The notes: generated by a model not told the origin, from the letters alone. A stretch of 64,000 bases of DNA from Cytophagales bacterium (GCA_013298125.1 JAAFJP010000009.1:1-64000), one strand, 5' to 3'; shown: positions 42,508 through 52,150, numbered from the stretch's first letter. Translations and numbers: made by a program.

Positions 42508-43905
42508 ATGACTAATATTCAAAAAGCATTTTCCCCAGACTCGTTCCGTGAGCAAGCCCATCAAATGGTGGACTTATTGGCGGACTATCTTTCTACATCA
42601 CAAAATCGTGAAAGTCAGACGATTCCGTTTAAATCTCCCGAAGAAAGTTTGGCTTTTTGGCAAGATGATTTTGCGGAAGGTGTAAACGAAGACCCGACTG
42701 ATTTTTTCAAGAAAGTCATTGAAAAATCTACCAAATTGCACAACCCACGTTATATGGGACATCAGGTGGGTGTGATTGCTCCAATCTCTGCCACAACGAG
42801 TATGCTGACCTCCCTTTTGAATAACGGGATGGCGGTTTATGAAATGGGTTTAGTATCAAATCCCTTAGAAAAAATCGTAACGGATTTGATGGCAAAACGT
42901 ATCGGATTTGATGAAAAATCGGGGGGGATTTTGACTTCGGGCGGTACTTTGGCGAACCTTACAGCTTTGTTGGCAGCTCGTGCAAAAAAGGCTTCAACGG
43001 ATGTTTGGGAAGAAGGAAGCGAGGGGAAACTTGCAGTTATTGTTTCGGAAGAAGCCCATTATTGTGTTGATAGAGCCGCCCGAATTATGGGTATGGGTAG
43101 CGAAGGAATCATCAAAATACCCACCAATGAAGCCTTCCAAATGCGGACTGAATTATTAGAAAAATACTATCAGGATGCTGTTGATAAAGGTTTTCAAGTT
43201 ATTGCGATTGTTGGGTCTTCGTGTTCTACTTCTACGGGTTCTTATGATGATTTAGTAGAAATTGGCAAATTCTCCCAAGCAAAAAATCTATGGTTTCACG
43301 TTGACGGAGCTCATGGTGGAGCTGTTATTTTCTCGGAAAAATACAAACATAAAGTTAAGGGAATTGAGTTGGCTGATTCAGTAGTAATTGATTGGCACAA
43401 AATGCTTTTGACTCCCGCTTTGGTAACGGCTTTGATTTTTAAGGATAACGATGATTCATATCATACTTTCCAACAAAAAGCTCAATATCTCTGGGCAAAT
43501 CAGACCTCACAAGATTGGTTTAATTCTGGCAAACGTACCTTTGAATGTACCAAACTTGGCATGAGCGTAAAGGTGTATTCAATTTTGAAAACCTACGGAG
43601 AAGAATTATTGGCAGAACACGTAGATTATCTCTATGATTTAGGAAAGCAATTTGCGGAAATGATTGAAGCACATCCTTCATTTGAGTTAGGTGTAAATCC
43701 AGAATGTAATATCGTTTGTTTTAGATTAAAAGATAGTCAAAATATTGATAATCAAACGATTAGACAGAAACTCTTGAATAATGGAAAGTTTTATATTGTA
43801 CAAACAACGCTTCGTGAACGGACCTATTTGCGAGTTTCGTTAATGAATCCTTTGACTACTTTGGAGGATTTGAGGGAGTTGTTAGAGGACATTTATAATC
43901 TGTAA
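42508..43905 (+). CDS. PLP-dependent group II amino-acid decarboxylase
   Basis: From the ATG at 42508 a 465-aa protein of the aromatic-amino-acid/glutamate/diaminobutyrate decarboxylase group. Visible: 'NPRYMGHQVG' near residue 80, 'GGILTSGGTLANLTAL' (about 140), 'SEEAHYCVDRAARIMG', 'HVDGAHGGA' (the Asp and His that hold PLP) and 'DWHKMLL' with the Schiff-base Lys298. Most relatives read NPHKW or DAHKW there. It resembles diaminobutyrate-type decarboxylases more than the aromatic ones, but substrate is uncertain. The LysR gene is divergent. An upstream in-frame ATG at 42484 lacks family homology. Confidence 0.88.
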   Translation: MTNIQKAFSPDSFREQAHQMVDLLADYLSTSQNRESQTIPFKSPEESLAFWQDDFAEGVNEDPTDFFKKVIEKSTKLHNPRYMGHQVGVIAPISATTSMLTSLLNNGMAVYEMGLVSNPLEKIVTDLMAKRIGFDEKSGGILTSGGTLANLTALLAARAKKASTDVWEEGSEGKLAVIVSEEAHYCVDRAARIMGMGSEGIIKIPTNEAFQMRTELLEKYYQDAVDKGFQVIAIVGSSCSTSTGSYDDLVEIGKFSQAKNLWFHVDGAHGGAVIFSEKYKHKVKGIELADSVVIDWHKMLLTPALVTALIFKDNDDSYHTFQQKAQYLWANQTSQDWFNSGKRTFECTKLGMSVKVYSILKTYGEELLAEHVDYLYDLGKQFAEMIEAHPSFELGVNPECNIVCFRLKDSQNIDNQTIRQKLLNNGKFYIVQTTLRERTYLRVSLMNPLTTLEDLRELLEDIYNL

Positions 43906-43907
43906 TC

Positions 43908-43943
43908 AAAAAAAGAGAACCCGATCACGAGTTCTCTTTTTTT
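43908..43943. terminator. Bidirectional terminator
   Basis: AAAAAAAGAGAAC pairs with GTTCTCTTTTTTT around a 10-base loop, between convergent genes. Confidence 0.8.
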
Positions 43944-43966
43944 GTAAATACTATATTCAGAAATTA

Positions 43967-46666
43967 TTAGAATTTAACATTCAATGTAGCATTAAAGATT
44001 GTTCCTAACTGACTGAACTGAGAACCATCATAGGTTACGTTTGAATAACGTCCGTTGAAAGTAATCAAGTTGTACTGATTGAAATATTTATCGCTTGGTA
44101 CGTTATTATCTGGATTGTAACGAGTTTTTACACCTGTTTTGAGGTTGATAAAATCCCATGTAGGCAATACGTTCAACAAGTTATTAGCGTTCAAAGTAAG
44201 CGTTGTTACCTTTGAGAATGGAATACTAATTGCTAAGTCCGTAACGATGGCTGGCGTAAATTCTGTGTCTGTATCATCATCCAAACCATTTTGGTGGAAG
44301 CGTGTTGGTCCAAACAAAGTATTAGCCAAATTGAAAGTTATACCTTTTACCAAATAATTCAAGCCCAAGATAGCCTTATATTTTGGACGTGAAGTAAACA
44401 ATAATCCGTTTTGGATTGGGTCAAATACCGACTTACCTGCATCTGCAATTAATTTAGGGTTATTCACCGAAGTATATTTGTTCTCGAATGTATAATTACC
44501 CGCCAAGCTAATACCCAATTTTCCTTGTCCAAGTGCTACATTTTTCTGAGAAACTACAAAATCAAGACCAGAAGTACTGGTATTCAAGGCATTAGCAAAG
44601 AAACTTACTGCTACTATTCCGTTGCTGGTCAAGATTTTATCCAAAGCTGTATTACCTGCCTTAGTACCGTTTATTTCAGAACCTAAAATGATACGGTCAT
44701 TTACTTGAATATTGTAATAATCCAAAGTAACGCTCAAATTCTTATTCGGATTCAAGCCAACACCCAACGTAAAGTTAGTTGATTTTTCAGGTGTTAATTT
44801 AGGCACACCCAAAGCAAAAGCCTGTGGGCTTACGTTGTTTACGATACCTTTTGTCTGAATACCTTGTCCAGGTACAAAACTCGCCTGAGCCAATTGCTGA
44901 TAAATTTGGTGCAACAATGGAGCTCTGAAACCCGTAGAGTAAGAGCCACGAAGCGTGATTTGGTCGTTGATTTTATAACGTGAACTCAACTTGTAAACTA
45001 CGGTACTTCCAAAGTCACTGTATTGTTCCGCACGAATAGTTCCGTTTACTAAGAATGCGTCTGAAATATCATAAGACAAATCTACGTAACCCCCGAAGTT
45101 GAAACGAGTGTTTGTTCCGGCATTTGTAGGTGATGTACCTGGGAACGAATCTGCCCCTGAACCTACGAATGAAGCTGTATCACCCGCAAAAACAGAAAAT
45201 GATTCCGCACGGAATTCTGAACCAAAAGCTACGTTAAATTTCTCATTTACCGCTTTTGAAACGTCAATATTCCCTACATTATGCGAAAACTCATATCCAC
45301 CTGGCTTGAAATAAGTAGGTGAATTTTTGCCCAATGAACGGTTACGTGAATTAGAAACCGTGTAAAGTTGTTTGTTACCACCTGTGGTGAAACTAAGGTC
45401 GGTTTTCCAGCCATTACTTTCCTTGCGAACGCCTACTGTTGCATTATAGTCATTCAAATCTCCGATAAAGTTAGGTACATATCCGATGTAAGGCTGACCC
45501 GCAGGAGTCAAAAGTCCGTTATCAGTTGTTCTCCAGTAAGGAGTACGATAATTAGCAAAACTGTTTATTCTTTTATAAACGTAAGCCGCATTGAAATACA
45601 ATTCAGTATTATCACCTACTGGAAAACCTGCATTAATCAAGAATTTAGCCGCTGTATTTTCTGGCTGACCGTTGATGTTTCCAGCGTCTGGTTTTAGAGC
45701 CAAAAATTTCTTAACGTCTGCCAAAGGAGCTCCAAAACCTAAGTCATTGTCAGCTTCTGCTTCAGCACTTACTTTACCTGGGCGATTTGCCAAAGCCGTG
45801 CGACTGAAATCAAGCGTATAATTTACAAAACCGCCATTAGCGAAATTTGAGCCATTATTTACTGCAATTCCAATGTGTTCACCATCACCTTTACCTGTAA
45901 TCCCTGCCGTCAATTGAGCAGAACCATAATCAAATTTATCCTTCAAAATGATGTTCATAACCCCCGCAATAGCATCAGAACCGTATTGAGCCGAAGCACC
46001 ATCACGCAAAATTTCAACACGTTTAATGGCTTGTTGTGGAATAGCAGAAATATCAGCTCCCGATTCTCCACGACCTGGTGAAGTCTGGATGTACAACAAA
46101 GCACTCGTATTTTTACGTTTTCCATTAATCAAAACCAAAGTACGGCTTGGTCCCATTCCTCTAATTTCGTAAGGGTCAAGCAAAGAAGTAGCATCATTTA
46201 CAGGCGTATTTACTGTGTTGAAAGAAGGCACAGTATATTGAAGAGCCTTGTCGAATGTAGTCTGTCCCGTAGTTCTTAAATCTGCCGCCGAAAGGATATC
46301 AACTGGTAGAGGCGTATCAGTCATTGTTCTTTTCGAGTTACGACTACCCGTTGAAATAACAACTTCTTCTAACTGCGTAGTTGAAGGAAATAACTGAATG
46401 TTAAGCGTACTTGAAGAGCCGACAGCTTGTGTTACAGAAGTGTAACCAATAAAAGAGAATACTAATTTTTTACCTTCGGCAGCCGAGATTTTGTACATAC
46501 CGTTAGCGTCTGTAACAGTTCCAGTTGATGTACCTTGTACCGATACGTTTACACTTGGAAGACCTGCGTTGGTTGTACCGTCGGTAACTTTACCAGTACG
46601 TTCTTGGGCAAAAAGACTACCCACAGCCCCGAGCATTATCAGGGTTAATGATAAGATTTTTTTCAT
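43967..46666 (-). CDS. TonB-dependent outer-membrane receptor
   Basis: From the ATG at 46666, 899 aa with signal peptide (MKKILSLTLIMLGAVGSLFAQ). It has a carboxypeptidase-regulatory-like domain (about 22-100, 'GKVTDGTTNAGLPSVNVSVQ', 'GMYKISAAEG'), a TonB-box-like LEEVVISTGSR, then the plug ('LINGKRKNTSAL', 'IKRVEILRDGASAQYGSDAI', 'GVMNIILK') and a 22-strand barrel. The C-terminal strand ends in Phe as usual. It imports an unknown ligand using TonB energy. No SusD partner is adjacent, so this is not a PUL pair. A longer open frame starting at 46708 was rejected because the signal peptide starts at 46666. Confidence 0.92.
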   Translation of the reverse strand: MKKILSLTLIMLGAVGSLFAQERTGKVTDGTTNAGLPSVNVSVQGTSTGTVTDANGMYKISAAEGKKLVFSFIGYTSVTQAVGSSSTLNIQLFPSTTQLEEVVISTGSRNSKRTMTDTPLPVDILSAADLRTTGQTTFDKALQYTVPSFNTVNTPVNDATSLLDPYEIRGMGPSRTLVLINGKRKNTSALLYIQTSPGRGESGADISAIPQQAIKRVEILRDGASAQYGSDAIAGVMNIILKDKFDYGSAQLTAGITGKGDGEHIGIAVNNGSNFANGGFVNYTLDFSRTALANRPGKVSAEAEADNDLGFGAPLADVKKFLALKPDAGNINGQPENTAAKFLINAGFPVGDNTELYFNAAYVYKRINSFANYRTPYWRTTDNGLLTPAGQPYIGYVPNFIGDLNDYNATVGVRKESNGWKTDLSFTTGGNKQLYTVSNSRNRSLGKNSPTYFKPGGYEFSHNVGNIDVSKAVNEKFNVAFGSEFRAESFSVFAGDTASFVGSGADSFPGTSPTNAGTNTRFNFGGYVDLSYDISDAFLVNGTIRAEQYSDFGSTVVYKLSSRYKINDQITLRGSYSTGFRAPLLHQIYQQLAQASFVPGQGIQTKGIVNNVSPQAFALGVPKLTPEKSTNFTLGVGLNPNKNLSVTLDYYNIQVNDRIILGSEINGTKAGNTALDKILTSNGIVAVSFFANALNTSTSGLDFVVSQKNVALGQGKLGISLAGNYTFENKYTSVNNPKLIADAGKSVFDPIQNGLLFTSRPKYKAILGLNYLVKGITFNLANTLFGPTRFHQNGLDDDTDTEFTPAIVTDLAISIPFSKVTTLTLNANNLLNVLPTWDFINLKTGVKTRYNPDNNVPSDKYFNQYNLITFNGRYSNVTYDGSQFSQLGTIFNATLNVKF

Positions 46667-47057
46667 GTGATTTTTTAGAAAAGTTAATGTTATTAGAAAA
46701 GCAAACATAGCGTAATAGATATTTGTTTGATAATAATAGTGGTTTTCACCAAATATTATTCCGCTATTTGAACAAAAAACAAAATTATGTCTCTATTCTT
46801 TTGCAAAGAACATAGAAAATTGGCAAAAACCCAAAAAATTGAGCCGATAGTATTTAAAATCTTGTTTCAGTATGAGAAAAATGATTTTTTGATGCAAAAA
46901 ATAAAGGCTGACGCAGAAGCATTAACCTTGATTGATGCTCAAAACCAAGTTGATAAAAGATATTGTTACATAATTTCATCAACTTGATTTAGATTTACAT
47001 AAAAATATCAGCTTTGTATCTGGTAAAATAAAAATATCAACAAACCCAACGTAAAAA
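46667..47057. other. Divergent intergenic region; only a doubtful small frame
   Basis: Between the TonB receptor and the S9 peptidase. A 66-codon frame (46787-46987) has no recognisable domain and no promoter or spacing support. A promoter-like box for the receptor is listed separately. Confidence 0.45.
46702..46709 (-). promoter_or_regulatory. Putative -7 promoter box (TATGTTTG) for the TonB receptor
   Basis: Minus-strand TATGTTTG matches TAnnTTTG, 36 bases upstream of the ATG at 46666, which supports that start rather than 46708. Confidence 0.35.
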
Positions 47058-49448
47058 ATGAAAAAACTCATCCTAATTATCTCAACCCTGATTAGTTTTC
47101 AACTCAACGCCCAAGATGCCATTGAGTACAAAACTCCTCCTGCAGCTATTATGAATTTAGCGACGGCAAAACCCTCCCCAGGCGTTAGTATCAACGATAA
47201 AGGCGACTGGATGTTGATTATCGAACGTAGTGCCATGCCGACTGTCGAGGATTTAGCACAACCCGAATTACGAATTGCAGGGCTTCGGATTAATCCTAAT
47301 AATTTTTCACCAAGTCGTACGACGAATGCCGTTGGTTTATCTGTAAAAGAGATTAAAACAGGTCAAGATTTTCAGATTCAGGGCTTACCAACAAATCTAA
47401 AAGCGGGTAATTTTCAATGGAGTCCGAATGATGATAAAATTGCTTTTACGCAAACCAATGCGGATAATATCGACCTGTACGTGATTGATTTGAAGACAAA
47501 AAAGGCTACAAAAACTAATCAAACGCCTTTGAATATTGTCATTAACGATTTGTCTTGGTTGGACAATAATAGCGTTCTCTATCACACTACGGTGGCTTCT
47601 GCGAAAGATGCTCCCAAGAAACCATTAGCTCCCAAAGGTCCAACGGTGCAACAGAATATGGGAAAAACTGCCGCCAGTGCTACCTACCAAGATTTGATTA
47701 AATCGCCTTATGATGAGCAACTTTTTGAGTTTTATACAACCTCTCAATTAATCAAAAATACCAATGGTGTTGAGACTAAAATTGGTTTGCCACAGATTTA
47801 CAGTTCAGCCGTTATTTCACCTGATAAAAAATACTTTTTGGTAGAACGTATTGACAAACCTTTCAGTTATTTAGTGCCATATTATAGTTTTAATTCTACG
47901 ATTTTAGTAACAGATTTAGATGGTAAATTAGTGAAAGAAATTGCCAAATTACCCAGTGGCGAACTTGCACCAACAGGTTATGATAACGTCCTGAACGCTC
48001 CCAGAGGGCATTCTTGGATAAATACTTTGCCAAATACCGTTGCATGGATTGAGCCTTTGGACGGAGGATTAATCAAAAATAAAGTTGATTTCCATGACGT
48101 TGCGTATATGCAAGCGGCTCCGTTCACAGCCACGCCTACGGAACTCATGAAAACTCCAATGAGGATGGGGAATGTTTCGGCATTGACAGAAAATGAATTA
48201 CTTTTTTCTGAATATTCGAGGGTAAAACATCAACAAAAATTGAGCAAGTTTGATATGGTGAAAAAGGAAGTAAAAAACCTGTTTGACCGCAGTACGGATG
48301 ATTCTTATGGCGACCCTGGCACTCCCATTAGTGCCGTGAATAAATTTGGGAAAAACAGCGTAAAAGTCTTGGCAAATCGTACGGTTTTGATGCGTGGAAA
48401 TGGAGCATCGCCCAAAGGGGATTTGCCTTTTTTGAATTCATTTAACATTGATACCAAAGAAACTAAAACACTTTGGAGATGCCAAGAGCCTTATTATGAA
48501 GTAGTTACGGGCATTTTAGATTTTGATAAATTGAGTTTTGTAACGAGCCGTCAAGGACAAAATGAAACGCCAAATTATTATTTGTACAATGGCGGAAATA
48601 CTGGAAAACAATTGACCAATTTTGCCGACCCACAACCCGAATTAAGAGGTATTACGAAAGAAAAAATCACCTACAAACGCAAAGATGGCGTTGATTTGGC
48701 GGCTGATTTGTACTTACCAAAAGGTTATTCCAAAGAAAAAGATGGCATTCTGCCTGTGATTATGTGGGCGTATCCACGTGAGTTTAAGAGTAGTAACGAT
48801 GCCGCCCAAATCAGAGGAAGTAAATATACTTTTGTGCGAGTAAGTTGGGGTTCGCCAGTCTTTTGGGCAACGCAAGGATATGCCGTGATGGACAATACTG
48901 AATTCCCAATTGTGGGCGAAGGAGACAAACAACCGAACGATAATTTCATAGAACAATTAGTTTGGAATGCAGAGGCAGCCATCAAAAAAATTGCCGAATT
49001 GGGCGTAGGAGATAGTACGAAAGTGGCTGTCGGTGGACATAGTTACGGGGCTTTTATGACCACAAATCTATTAGCTCATTGCAAATTATTCAAGGCAGGA
49101 ATCGCTCGTAGTGGTGCGTATAACCGTTCTTTGACTCCTTTTGGTTTCCAAAACGAAGAGCGTACTTACTGGCAAGCCCCCGAATTATATTTCAAAATGA
49201 GTCCGTTTAGTTACGCCAACCAAATCAAAACGCCCTTGTTGATGATTCATGGTGAGGCTGACAACAACCCAGGTACTTTCCCGATTCAAAGTGAGCGTTT
49301 GTTTAATGCCATCAAAGGTCATGGAGGTACTGTTCGGTTTGTGCAATTGCCTTATGAAAGCCATGGATATGCCGCCAAAGAAAATATTTTGCATATGCTT
49401 TGGGAGCAACATGAGTGGTTGGAGAAGTATGTGAAGGGGAAGAAATAG
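47058..49448 (+). CDS. Secreted S9-family serine peptidase (glutamyl endopeptidase-like branch)
   Basis: A 796-aa protein with signal peptide (to about LNAQ, residue 19). The N-terminal ~520 residues form a beta-propeller that limits access to the active site. The C-terminal alpha/beta hydrolase domain carries VAVGGHSYGAFMT (Ser662), 'MIHGEADNNPG' (Asp about 743) and 'YESHGYAAKE' (His about 775). The sequence around the Ser and the 'PREFKSSNDAAQIRGS' insert point to the S9D-like group. Periplasmic peptide breakdown is the expected role. The catalytic triad is intact. Confidence 0.9.
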   Translation: MKKLILIISTLISFQLNAQDAIEYKTPPAAIMNLATAKPSPGVSINDKGDWMLIIERSAMPTVEDLAQPELRIAGLRINPNNFSPSRTTNAVGLSVKEIKTGQDFQIQGLPTNLKAGNFQWSPNDDKIAFTQTNADNIDLYVIDLKTKKATKTNQTPLNIVINDLSWLDNNSVLYHTTVASAKDAPKKPLAPKGPTVQQNMGKTAASATYQDLIKSPYDEQLFEFYTTSQLIKNTNGVETKIGLPQIYSSAVISPDKKYFLVERIDKPFSYLVPYYSFNSTILVTDLDGKLVKEIAKLPSGELAPTGYDNVLNAPRGHSWINTLPNTVAWIEPLDGGLIKNKVDFHDVAYMQAAPFTATPTELMKTPMRMGNVSALTENELLFSEYSRVKHQQKLSKFDMVKKEVKNLFDRSTDDSYGDPGTPISAVNKFGKNSVKVLANRTVLMRGNGASPKGDLPFLNSFNIDTKETKTLWRCQEPYYEVVTGILDFDKLSFVTSRQGQNETPNYYLYNGGNTGKQLTNFADPQPELRGITKEKITYKRKDGVDLAADLYLPKGYSKEKDGILPVIMWAYPREFKSSNDAAQIRGSKYTFVRVSWGSPVFWATQGYAVMDNTEFPIVGEGDKQPNDNFIEQLVWNAEAAIKKIAELGVGDSTKVAVGGHSYGAFMTTNLLAHCKLFKAGIARSGAYNRSLTPFGFQNEERTYWQAPELYFKMSPFSYANQIKTPLLMIHGEADNNPGTFPIQSERLFNAIKGHGGTVRFVQLPYESHGYAAKENILHMLWEQHEWLEKYVKGKK

Positions 49449-49529
49449 AAGAGGCTTTTGGCAATTGGCTTTTAGCAATTGGCTAAAATCGAGTAGCTAT
49501 TTTCTAATTGTATTATCTATAATTTGGCG

Positions 49530-49651
49530 TATAACCTCACCCGAGCGTCGGTCGCCCCGCCCCCTCTCCGATGGAGAGGGGAGAAAACGACCGAATACTC
49601 CCCTCTCCATCGGAGAGGGGTCGGGGCGACCGACGCTCGGGTGAGGTTATA
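49530..49651. repeat. Long inverted repeat, CCTCACCC family (copy 3), 54-base arms
   Basis: Left arm TATAACCTCACCCGAGCGTC... (49530-49583) and right arm (49598-49651) are complementary over 54 bases with a single mismatch. The 14-base loop contains AACGACCGAATA. Each arm also has its own small hairpin (CCCTCTCC/GGAGAGGG). It ends 14 bases before the next start codon. The outer block GAGCGTCGGTCGCC also occurs at 63794. Confidence 0.85.
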
Positions 49652-49665
49652 CTAATCTATTTTTA

Positions 49666-50346
49666 ATGACTCATTTTCGCCCTTACCTCATCATCTCAAT
49701 ATTCCTCCTCGCAGGTTTTATCTACCTGCAATACGCCCGCAAAAAACCTTTGCTTTGGGGCTATCATGAGTTTTTTTATACACCTAAGAAATATCAAGAA
49801 AAATTGACAAAATTAGAAGCTCTCAGAGTCAATTTACAACCTCAACGACCTAATTTGAATCGGGTTTTTGTGAATCATTTTTCTAATTTAATGCCTTTTT
49901 GGTATGGCACTCGGTATTCGTTTAATGGTCAAACACATACGCCTGGCGAGGGTTCTATTGCCTGTGGATATTTTGTTACGACGGTTTTAGAAGACTTAGG
50001 ATTAGACATTAATCGAAACCATTTGGCACAGTTGCCTTCGGAAGAAATGATAAAAGATTTGGTCAATAAAAACTCTATTCAGCGATTCAGTGGTTATACG
50101 CTTATGGTTTTTTTAGAAAACGTAAAACGCTCAGGGAAAGGACTTTACGTAGTGGGATTAGATTCTCACACAGGTTTTATTTTGTACGAAGCTAACGAAA
50201 TTCGCTTCATACACGCAAGTGGTCGATTCCCGTTTGCCGTTGTGAATGAACGTGCAAAAGAATCAATCGTTTTGCGTGAATCTAAATATCGGATTATTGG
50301 GAAATTATCGGATGATGAGAAGGTTTTGGGGAATTGGGTGAGATAA
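49666..50346 (+). CDS. Membrane-anchored protein, possible NlpC/P60-like cysteine hydrolase
   Basis: A 226-aa protein with one N-terminal membrane segment (about 8-23). The rest has 'GSIACGYFVTTVLEDLGL' (candidate nucleophile Cys, about 98, at the start of a helix), then 'LDSHTGFILY' (candidate His, about 168) and 'FIHASGRFP', an order seen in NlpC/P60 and CHAP-type hydrolases. These often cut peptidoglycan peptides. The family call is tentative; the Cys-His-His order is the main support. Confidence 0.55.
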   Translation: MTHFRPYLIISIFLLAGFIYLQYARKKPLLWGYHEFFYTPKKYQEKLTKLEALRVNLQPQRPNLNRVFVNHFSNLMPFWYGTRYSFNGQTHTPGEGSIACGYFVTTVLEDLGLDINRNHLAQLPSEEMIKDLVNKNSIQRFSGYTLMVFLENVKRSGKGLYVVGLDSHTGFILYEANEIRFIHASGRFPFAVVNERAKESIVLRESKYRIIGKLSDDEKVLGNWVR

Positions 50347-50352
50347 ACTTTA

Positions 50353-50454
50353 GGGAAATTGTAAATTTAAAAGTACCGTATTTGACATGGAGGAACTCCC
50401 CGAAAGTTTGAAACTTTCGGGGAGTTAGACGGTACTCTTATTTTACAATTTCCC
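50353..50454. repeat. Nested inverted repeats (three levels)
   Basis: Outer pair GGGAAATTGTAAA/TTTACAATTTCCC, middle pair AAGTACCGT/ACGGTACT, inner palindrome AACTCCCCGAAAGTTT-g-AAACTTTCGGGGAGTT (50394-50426). The inner unit shares CCGAAAGT/ACTTTCGG with elements at 52185 and 53828. Confidence 0.85.
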
Positions 50455-50458
50455 TTAC

Positions 50459-50707
50459 CTAAATCAGTACCTCAATCTCCGAATTCAAACTTACCTCTTT
50501 ACCCTTCATGGCTTCCATTTCTTTTCTAAATTCAAAGAGATTTTTCTGTAATAATTTTATCTTCTTTTCACGCATTTTCACGTCCTCTTCATTGTTTGAG
50601 TTATCAATTTTATTTTCGTGAAATCTGATTTTTACGTGAATCATCTGAGTAATAATTTCAATAGCATCCTTGGTACTGAAATGTCCTTCTATCAGTTGTA
50701 TTTTCAT
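50459..50707 (-). CDS. 82-aa coiled-coil protein downstream of icd
   Basis: A small Lys/Glu-rich protein; residues about 20-75 (HVKIRFHENKIDNSNNEED..., 'KIKLLQKNLFEFRKEMEAM') look like a helical hairpin or coiled coil. It begins 6 bases after the stop of the isocitrate dehydrogenase gene and is probably co-transcribed. Bacteroidota often carry such a small gene next to icd, but I know of no assigned function. Confidence 0.6.
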   Translation of the reverse strand: MKIQLIEGHFSTKDAIEIITQMIHVKIRFHENKIDNSNNEEDVKMREKKIKLLQKNLFEFRKEMEAMKGKEVSLNSEIEVLI

Positions 50708-50713
50708 GATTTT

Positions 50714-52150
50714 TTATTGTCCTTGACCTAATGAAAAGCCTGATTTACCATCGAAATTATATAAATTCTCCGTTTTGATGGTATCAATATTTTGCTCCAA
50801 AGCATCGTTAAGCAACTGAACGATAGTGACTTTTGTTATTTTTTGACCCTCAGTTGGTTTGAATCTACAACGCCAGTGGTCGGTGCAAAAAGTCTCCTCA
50901 AATCCTTCGGGCCAAACCTTAATTCCACGATTGGTTATCATCGAAAGAGTAGCCTCTGGGGTATTCAGTTTTTGGATTTTTTCCGCTAATTCATCTGGAT
51001 TTGAACCGTTCCAATGCACAAAAATATCGACTCCCACTAATTCTTTTTTCGCTGAGGGCTTTCTTTGATATTTTGGTAGATTCAAAGCTGAACTATTAGC
51101 GTAAGATACTGATTTTAAGATAGTTGGTACTTGTCCAAGATTTGCTATTACTGCCTCAGCAAATTCATTTGTACCCACTTTTTGTTTACTAACTCCTTCT
51201 TTAAAAACGTCGTAGGTATGAATACCGTCCTCGATGGTTTTCAGCCAAGCGTTTTGTACTTTCTCGGCAACTTTCGTTTCTCCAATATGATTCAACATCA
51301 TAATTGCACCCTGCAAAAGTCCCGAAGGATTGGCTAAATTTTGACCCGCCCGACGTGGTGCAGAACCGTGAATTGCCTCGAACATCGCACAAGTTTCACC
51401 AATATTTGCCGAACCTGCCAAACCTACTGACCCTGCAATCTGTGCCGCCACGTCTGATAACACATCTCCGTATAAATTTGGCATCACAATTACGTCAAAA
51501 GCCTCGGGCGTATCTGCCATTTTTGCCGCTCCGATGTCGATAATCCAATGTTCATTTTCAATTTCTGGATATTCCTTTGCGATTTCGTCAAAAACTTGGT
51601 GAAAAAGTCCATCGGTTTGTTTCATGATATTATCTTTCGTAAAACAAGTCACTTTTTTTCTACCGTATTGTTTAGCGTATTCAAAGGCATAACGTACAAT
51701 TTTTTCACACCCTGGGCGACTGATTAATTTCAAACATTGTACGACTTCATCCGTCTGTTGGTGTTCGATTCCTGCGTATAAATCTTCTTCATTTTCACGC
51801 ACAATCACGATATCCATATCAGGATGTTTGGTCTTTACGAAAGGGTGTAAACTCATGCAGGGACGCACGTTGGAGTACAAGCCCAAAAACTTGCGAGTCG
51901 TTACGTTCAAACTCTTGTAACCGCCTCCCTGGGGCGTGGTAATTGGGGCTTTCAAAAACACTTTATTTCTTCTGATAATATCCCATGATTCTTTGGCAAT
52001 ACCTGCCAGATTACCTGCCAAATAGACTTTTTCGCCTACTTCAATTTCTTCAATTTCGATTTTGGCACCTGCTGCCATGATGATTTTGAGGGTGGCATCC
52101 ATGATTTCTGGACCAATTCCATCGCCTTTTGCTACTGTTATTTTTGTCAT
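50714..52150 (-). CDS. icd: NADP-dependent isocitrate dehydrogenase with C-terminal extension
   Basis: A 478-aa enzyme of the TCA cycle, oxidising isocitrate to 2-oxoglutarate. The N-terminal ~340 residues are the isocitrate/isopropylmalate dehydrogenase fold: 'ITVAKGDGIGPEIM', 'LKAPITTPQGGGYKSLNVTTRK' (substrate-binding Ser/Asn/Arg region), 'IVRENEEDLYAGIEH', 'MPNLYGDVLSDVAAQIAGS' (metal Asp pair) and 'EAIHGSAPRRAGQN'. A further ~135 residues ('KELVGVDIFVHWNGSNPDEL', 'WRCRFKP') form the extra domain seen in Thermus-type enzymes. Length and motifs are intact. Confidence 0.94.
   Translation of the reverse strand: MTKITVAKGDGIGPEIMDATLKIIMAAGAKIEIEEIEVGEKVYLAGNLAGIAKESWDIIRRNKVFLKAPITTPQGGGYKSLNVTTRKFLGLYSNVRPCMSLHPFVKTKHPDMDIVIVRENEEDLYAGIEHQQTDEVVQCLKLISRPGCEKIVRYAFEYAKQYGRKKVTCFTKDNIMKQTDGLFHQVFDEIAKEYPEIENEHWIIDIGAAKMADTPEAFDVIVMPNLYGDVLSDVAAQIAGSVGLAGSANIGETCAMFEAIHGSAPRRAGQNLANPSGLLQGAIMMLNHIGETKVAEKVQNAWLKTIEDGIHTYDVFKEGVSKQKVGTNEFAEAVIANLGQVPTILKSVSYANSSALNLPKYQRKPSAKKELVGVDIFVHWNGSNPDELAEKIQKLNTPEATLSMITNRGIKVWPEGFEETFCTDHWRCRFKPTEGQKITKVTIVQLLNDALEQNIDTIKTENLYNFDGKSGFSLGQGQ

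Noticed and set aside
46787-46987. 66-codon frame between the TonB receptor and the S9 peptidase
   Set aside because: No domain, signal, promoter or coupling; composition resembles non-coding AT-rich DNA.
47397-48985. Antisense frames over the S9 peptidase and other large genes
   Set aside because: They are shadows of strongly coding sequence on the other strand and show no independent features.
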